Assembly (NCBI RefSeq): GCF_000282195.1
Contig: NZ_AKJT01000031.1
Span: forward strand, 62,001-126,000
DNA from: Pseudomonas sp. GM18
GTDB taxonomy: Bacteria > Pseudomonadota > Gammaproteobacteria > Pseudomonadales > Pseudomonadaceae
DNA length: 64,000 nucleotides
Direction: 5' to 3'
Made by a program: the position numbers and the translations under genes. Every line of letters starts with the position of its first letter. Positions within the stretch are counted from its first letter, which is position 1. Positions 62,472 to 64,000 of the stretch are shown one piece after another. The notes below the pieces were generated by a model. The model saw only the letters and a program-made list of their open reading frames with translations, had not been told where the DNA came from and made no database searches.

Positions 62472-64000
62472 TTACCCGATCGTGGTTTTGCTCGTGATGC
62501 TCTCTGGGTCGTCGAGAACCTCCTGAATGACCTCCAGCGCCCGCTCATGCAATCGAGGCTGCCCGGATATTTCGGCAAACATTTTTTCCACGGTATACAC
62601 ATCACCCAGCAGACCGATCAGGTCTTTCTGCAACTTGGTAACCTGCGACAGTCCTCGAATTCCCTTGGCCAGGGAAGCCAACTCAACCACCGCCTTGATG
62701 TAATGCTTCAGGGCCTTGGTCCGATTGCCATCGGTATAGGCATGAACACTTTGCACCAGATTCTGAGTAAACAAGGCGACGCTCAACGCGATACCGACGG
62801 GGGCATAGACAATGGCGATAACACCCACCGCCGAAACGACGGCGTCGTACACCAGACCGGTGATGATCTCTTCAAGGCTTTGCGTTTTCTCGTCGACGTC
62901 AGAGATGACCTTGTTCAATACGTCGTAATAACACCAATACAAATCCGTGATCCGACTATTACGTTCCAGAGTTGGCGCCTCGGTAAAGTTGGCGACCTGC
63001 TCCAGATTCGTCAGGTAAGTACCGACCTCCGGCTGGTATTTCGCAAATGACCGATTATAGAAGTAATCACCGAGGCCACGGGTTTTCACCGCACTCACAA
63101 AATCCTTGAACGGCCGCAGCTCGCATCCGTCCGGTGCATCCGGGGTGTACAGATATTCCTCGATCTTCCCGGCAACGTGCAGCCTGAAGACGAACGCCCC
63201 GACCATCAGGCGCCCCTTGAGATGGAGTTTGAACAAAGCACTGTGTCGCACATCGCCAGGCGATTCGCCCACAGGCCCGTCCGCTTGCGCAGAGTCAAAC
63301 GCCGCGACAACTTTCATCAACTCATCGAAGTGTTCCCGAACCAGACGGCCTGTGAATAGCGCCTGCATGATTGCCACGCGCATCTGGCATTGCATGATTG
63401 CGCTGTATAGCTGCTGCTTGAAAAAGCCTTTGGAACGGTCGATGTGCGTTGCACGCAACATGTCGATGTACTTTTCACCCGGGCGCAGCGTTCGCGACCA
63501 AGCGGCAACTTCGTGAATAGAGAGCTTGGTGATGGGTGGATGGTCAGTTGCCTCTGTGAAACGCGGGACACCGTCTCGGGCTGCGTTATCAGAATAAAAA
63601 TGCACCTCGTCGGCAATCAGCCGGGTCAGTGTCATCTGTTGGCCCCGTTCAACTTCCACGAAAATCCGGTCGGGGTCGATAGCGACTTTTTCGCCTCTGG
63701 ACAGGAGAACTTCTTCAATCTGCTGTTTGATCAACTGATGGCAAAAACGCTCATAACTGATAAACCCGCCTTCACGTACTTCAATGGTTTTCAATGCCCG
63801 GAGTTCACAATTCATCCGGGTGAAATGCTGGCGCTGCTGCTGTGTAGCGGTCCGATAACCATAGGGGGTGTGACTTTCTTCCTGAGCCACGAGCCAGGCC
63901 CGATAGTTGTAAACAACGGTATTCAGAACTTCGTCCCCTGTGTAAGGGGTGGGCGCAAGCGAAACGCCACGCCATAGATTGGGCAGTTTGGAAACCTGGT
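62472..64000 (-). CDS. DUF6543 dermonecrotic-toxin-like protein, C-terminal part (partial)
   Basis: The frame is open to the window edge, so the N-terminus is missing; 509 codons are visible. Sequence such as SLAPTPYTGDEVLNTVVYNYRAWL, then GGFISYERFCHQLIKQQIEEVLLSRGEKVAIDPDRIFVEVERG, is of the DUF6543 (dermonecrotic toxin domain) family, large secreted toxins of pseudomonads. A hydrophobic hairpin (AVVSAVGVIAIVYAPVGIALSVALF) near residue 390 of the visible part is a candidate membrane-insertion region. It ends in a helical, acidic tail. Secretion route and full size are unknown. The GTG at 63890 is internal and not the start. Confidence 0.82.
   Translation of the reverse strand, partial: QVSKLPNLWRGVSLAPTPYTGDEVLNTVVYNYRAWLVAQEESHTPYGYRTATQQQRQHFTRMNCELRALKTIEVREGGFISYERFCHQLIKQQIEEVLLSRGEKVAIDPDRIFVEVERGQQMTLTRLIADEVHFYSDNAARDGVPRFTEATDHPPITKLSIHEVAAWSRTLRPGEKYIDMLRATHIDRSKGFFKQQLYSAIMQCQMRVAIMQALFTGRLVREHFDELMKVVAAFDSAQADGPVGESPGDVRHSALFKLHLKGRLMVGAFVFRLHVAGKIEEYLYTPDAPDGCELRPFKDFVSAVKTRGLGDYFYNRSFAKYQPEVGTYLTNLEQVANFTEAPTLERNSRITDLYWCYYDVLNKVISDVDEKTQSLEEIITGLVYDAVVSAVGVIAIVYAPVGIALSVALFTQNLVQSVHAYTDGNRTKALKHYIKAVVELASLAKGIRGLSQVTKLQKDLIGLLGDVYTVEKMFAEISGQPRLHERALEVIQEVLDDPESITSKTTIG

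Overview
The window is chromosomal DNA from a fluorescent pseudomonad (Pseudomonas fluorescens group). Evidence: the alginate operon in Pseudomonas order, Pseudomonas families (DUF3509, DUF6124, DUF6543), Pseudomonas-type REP hairpins, paired FecI/FecR/TonB-receptor modules, and homogentisate, serine and branched-chain catabolic genes in the usual pseudomonad arrangement. No rRNA, tRNA, CRISPR array or insertion sequence was seen.

Layout. 1-13100 (+): the distal alginate operon, alg44 (cut by the window edge)-algK-algE-algG-algX-algL-algI-algJ-algF-algA. It covers the secretion channel, epimerase, lyase, O-acetylation machinery and GDP-mannose precursor enzyme, and ends in a strong terminator at 13115-13176. 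13176-21954 (-): three tandem RHS/TccC-like toxin genes. Each has a 657-residue core followed by an unrelated C-terminal domain. Two of them have a LexA-box-like palindrome upstream, and a degenerate fragment of a neighbouring gene marks a past duplication. 22133-25953 (+): a small membrane protein, an SDR oxidoreductase, an AT-rich two-gene Septu-like defence system (ATPase plus HNH nuclease) and an NTF2-like protein. 25989-31954: an Aae-type efflux operon (outer-membrane factor, FUSC pump, DUF1656, HlyD) divergent from its LysR regulator. 31972-34099 (-): a probable membrane-active effector, apparently split by a one-base frameshift, with a four-helix membrane partner. 34208-35011: dispersed repeat, a structured leader carrying a 59-codon ORF, and a DUF6124 gene.

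35155-38170: 2-hydroxyacid dehydrogenase, EamA transporter and divergent AraC regulator. 38217-46388: two iron-uptake modules transcribed away from each other, a sigma/anti-sigma/siderophore-receptor set (-) and a fecIRA ferric-citrate set (+), with two Fur-box-like sites between them. 46531-51120: HPF-like ribosome factor, LysR regulator, serine deaminase and serine transporter. 51331-52787: DUF3509, PsiE and YebG, the last with a canonical LexA box. 52853-57213 (-): leucine-dehydrogenase-like protein plus E1alpha, E1beta and E2 of a 2-oxoacid dehydrogenase. 57397-58200: SirB1 family. 58219-62438: maiA-fahA-hmgA with divergent IclR-type hmgR and a palindromic operator. 62472-64000 (-): a DUF6543 dermonecrotic-toxin-like gene cut by the window end.

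Most of the window is ordinary core genome. The accessory interest lies in 13.2-25.5 kb (toxin array and Septu), 32-35 kb (split effector and structured leader) and the open end at 62.5-64 kb. Identifications rest on recognition of conserved motifs in the translated sequence; no database search was run.
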